From positions 1-13,546 of the forward strand of contig CANRPB010000029.1 in NCBI GenBank assembly GCA_947632415.1: a stretch of 13,546 nt of DNA. The letters are read 5' to 3'. Origin of the DNA: an uncultured Bacilli bacterium. Its GTDB lineage: Bacteria > Bacillota_I > Bacilli_A > RF39 > UBA660. The notes beneath the pieces are model-generated. The model was not told the origin of the DNA. It searched no databases and was given only the letters and a program-made list of their open reading frames with translations. How positions within the stretch are numbered: the first letter of the stretch is position 1; each line of letters begins with the position of its first letter. Of the stretch, positions 13,540-13,546 are shown piece after piece. Position numbers and translations under genes: made by a program.

Positions 13540-13546
13540 GTTTGAT

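Noticed and set aside
1..13546. tRNA or rRNA genes, CRISPR arrays, insertion sequences, phage genes
   Set aside because: None seen: no cloverleaf with T-loop consensus, no regularly spaced repeats, no transposase or integrase motifs in any plausible reading frame.

Overview
The window comes from a low-GC Gram-positive bacterium, most likely an uncultured relative of the Bacilli/Mollicutes group (gut lineages of the RF39 type are my best guess; this is inferred from gene style, not from a marker gene). TGA serves as a stop codon (for example at the ends of the glycosyltransferase, GtrA and dCMP deaminase genes) and TGG encodes Trp. AGG, CGA and CGG fall at conserved Arg positions, so the standard bacterial code applies.

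Layout: (1) Positions 155-1314 hold two tandem single-gene cassettes, each with its own promoter, a type IV pilin-like prepilin gene and a hairpin terminator; they are clearly duplicates. (2) Positions 1313-5805 form a probable + strand operon: a polyprenyl-phosphate glycosyltransferase and a GtrA-type membrane protein (ATGA overlap), then mutM (fpg) and priA. (3) A manganese-type cation diffusion facilitator gene (5862-6728) has its own promoter and converges, with an 11-bp overlap, on the only clear - strand gene, a CPBP intramembrane protease (6718-7644). (4) After a divergent promoter region with a T11 tract, the conserved transcription/translation operon rimP-nusA-ylxR-infB runs from 7807 to 12022. 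It contains a short rimP lacking the usual C-terminal domain and a dCMP deaminase gene placed between ylxR and infB. (5) A strong terminator closes infB, followed by a long inverted repeat, a promoter and an AAA_14/DUF4143 ATPase gene (12188-13423). The window ends in a structured non-coding stretch with an intrinsic terminator.

The + strand is markedly rich in G and T from about 1368 to 12022 whatever the gene direction, which suggests it is the leading replication strand. The pilin genes and the terminal ATPase gene do not share this skew as strongly and may be under different selection or more recently acquired.

Most of the window is core housekeeping DNA. I do not see a clear new multi-gene system. 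The features most worth following are the duplicated pilin cassettes, the short RimP, the deaminase inside the nusA-infB operon, a perfect palindrome just inside the cation transporter gene, and the unidentified structured leader at the right end.
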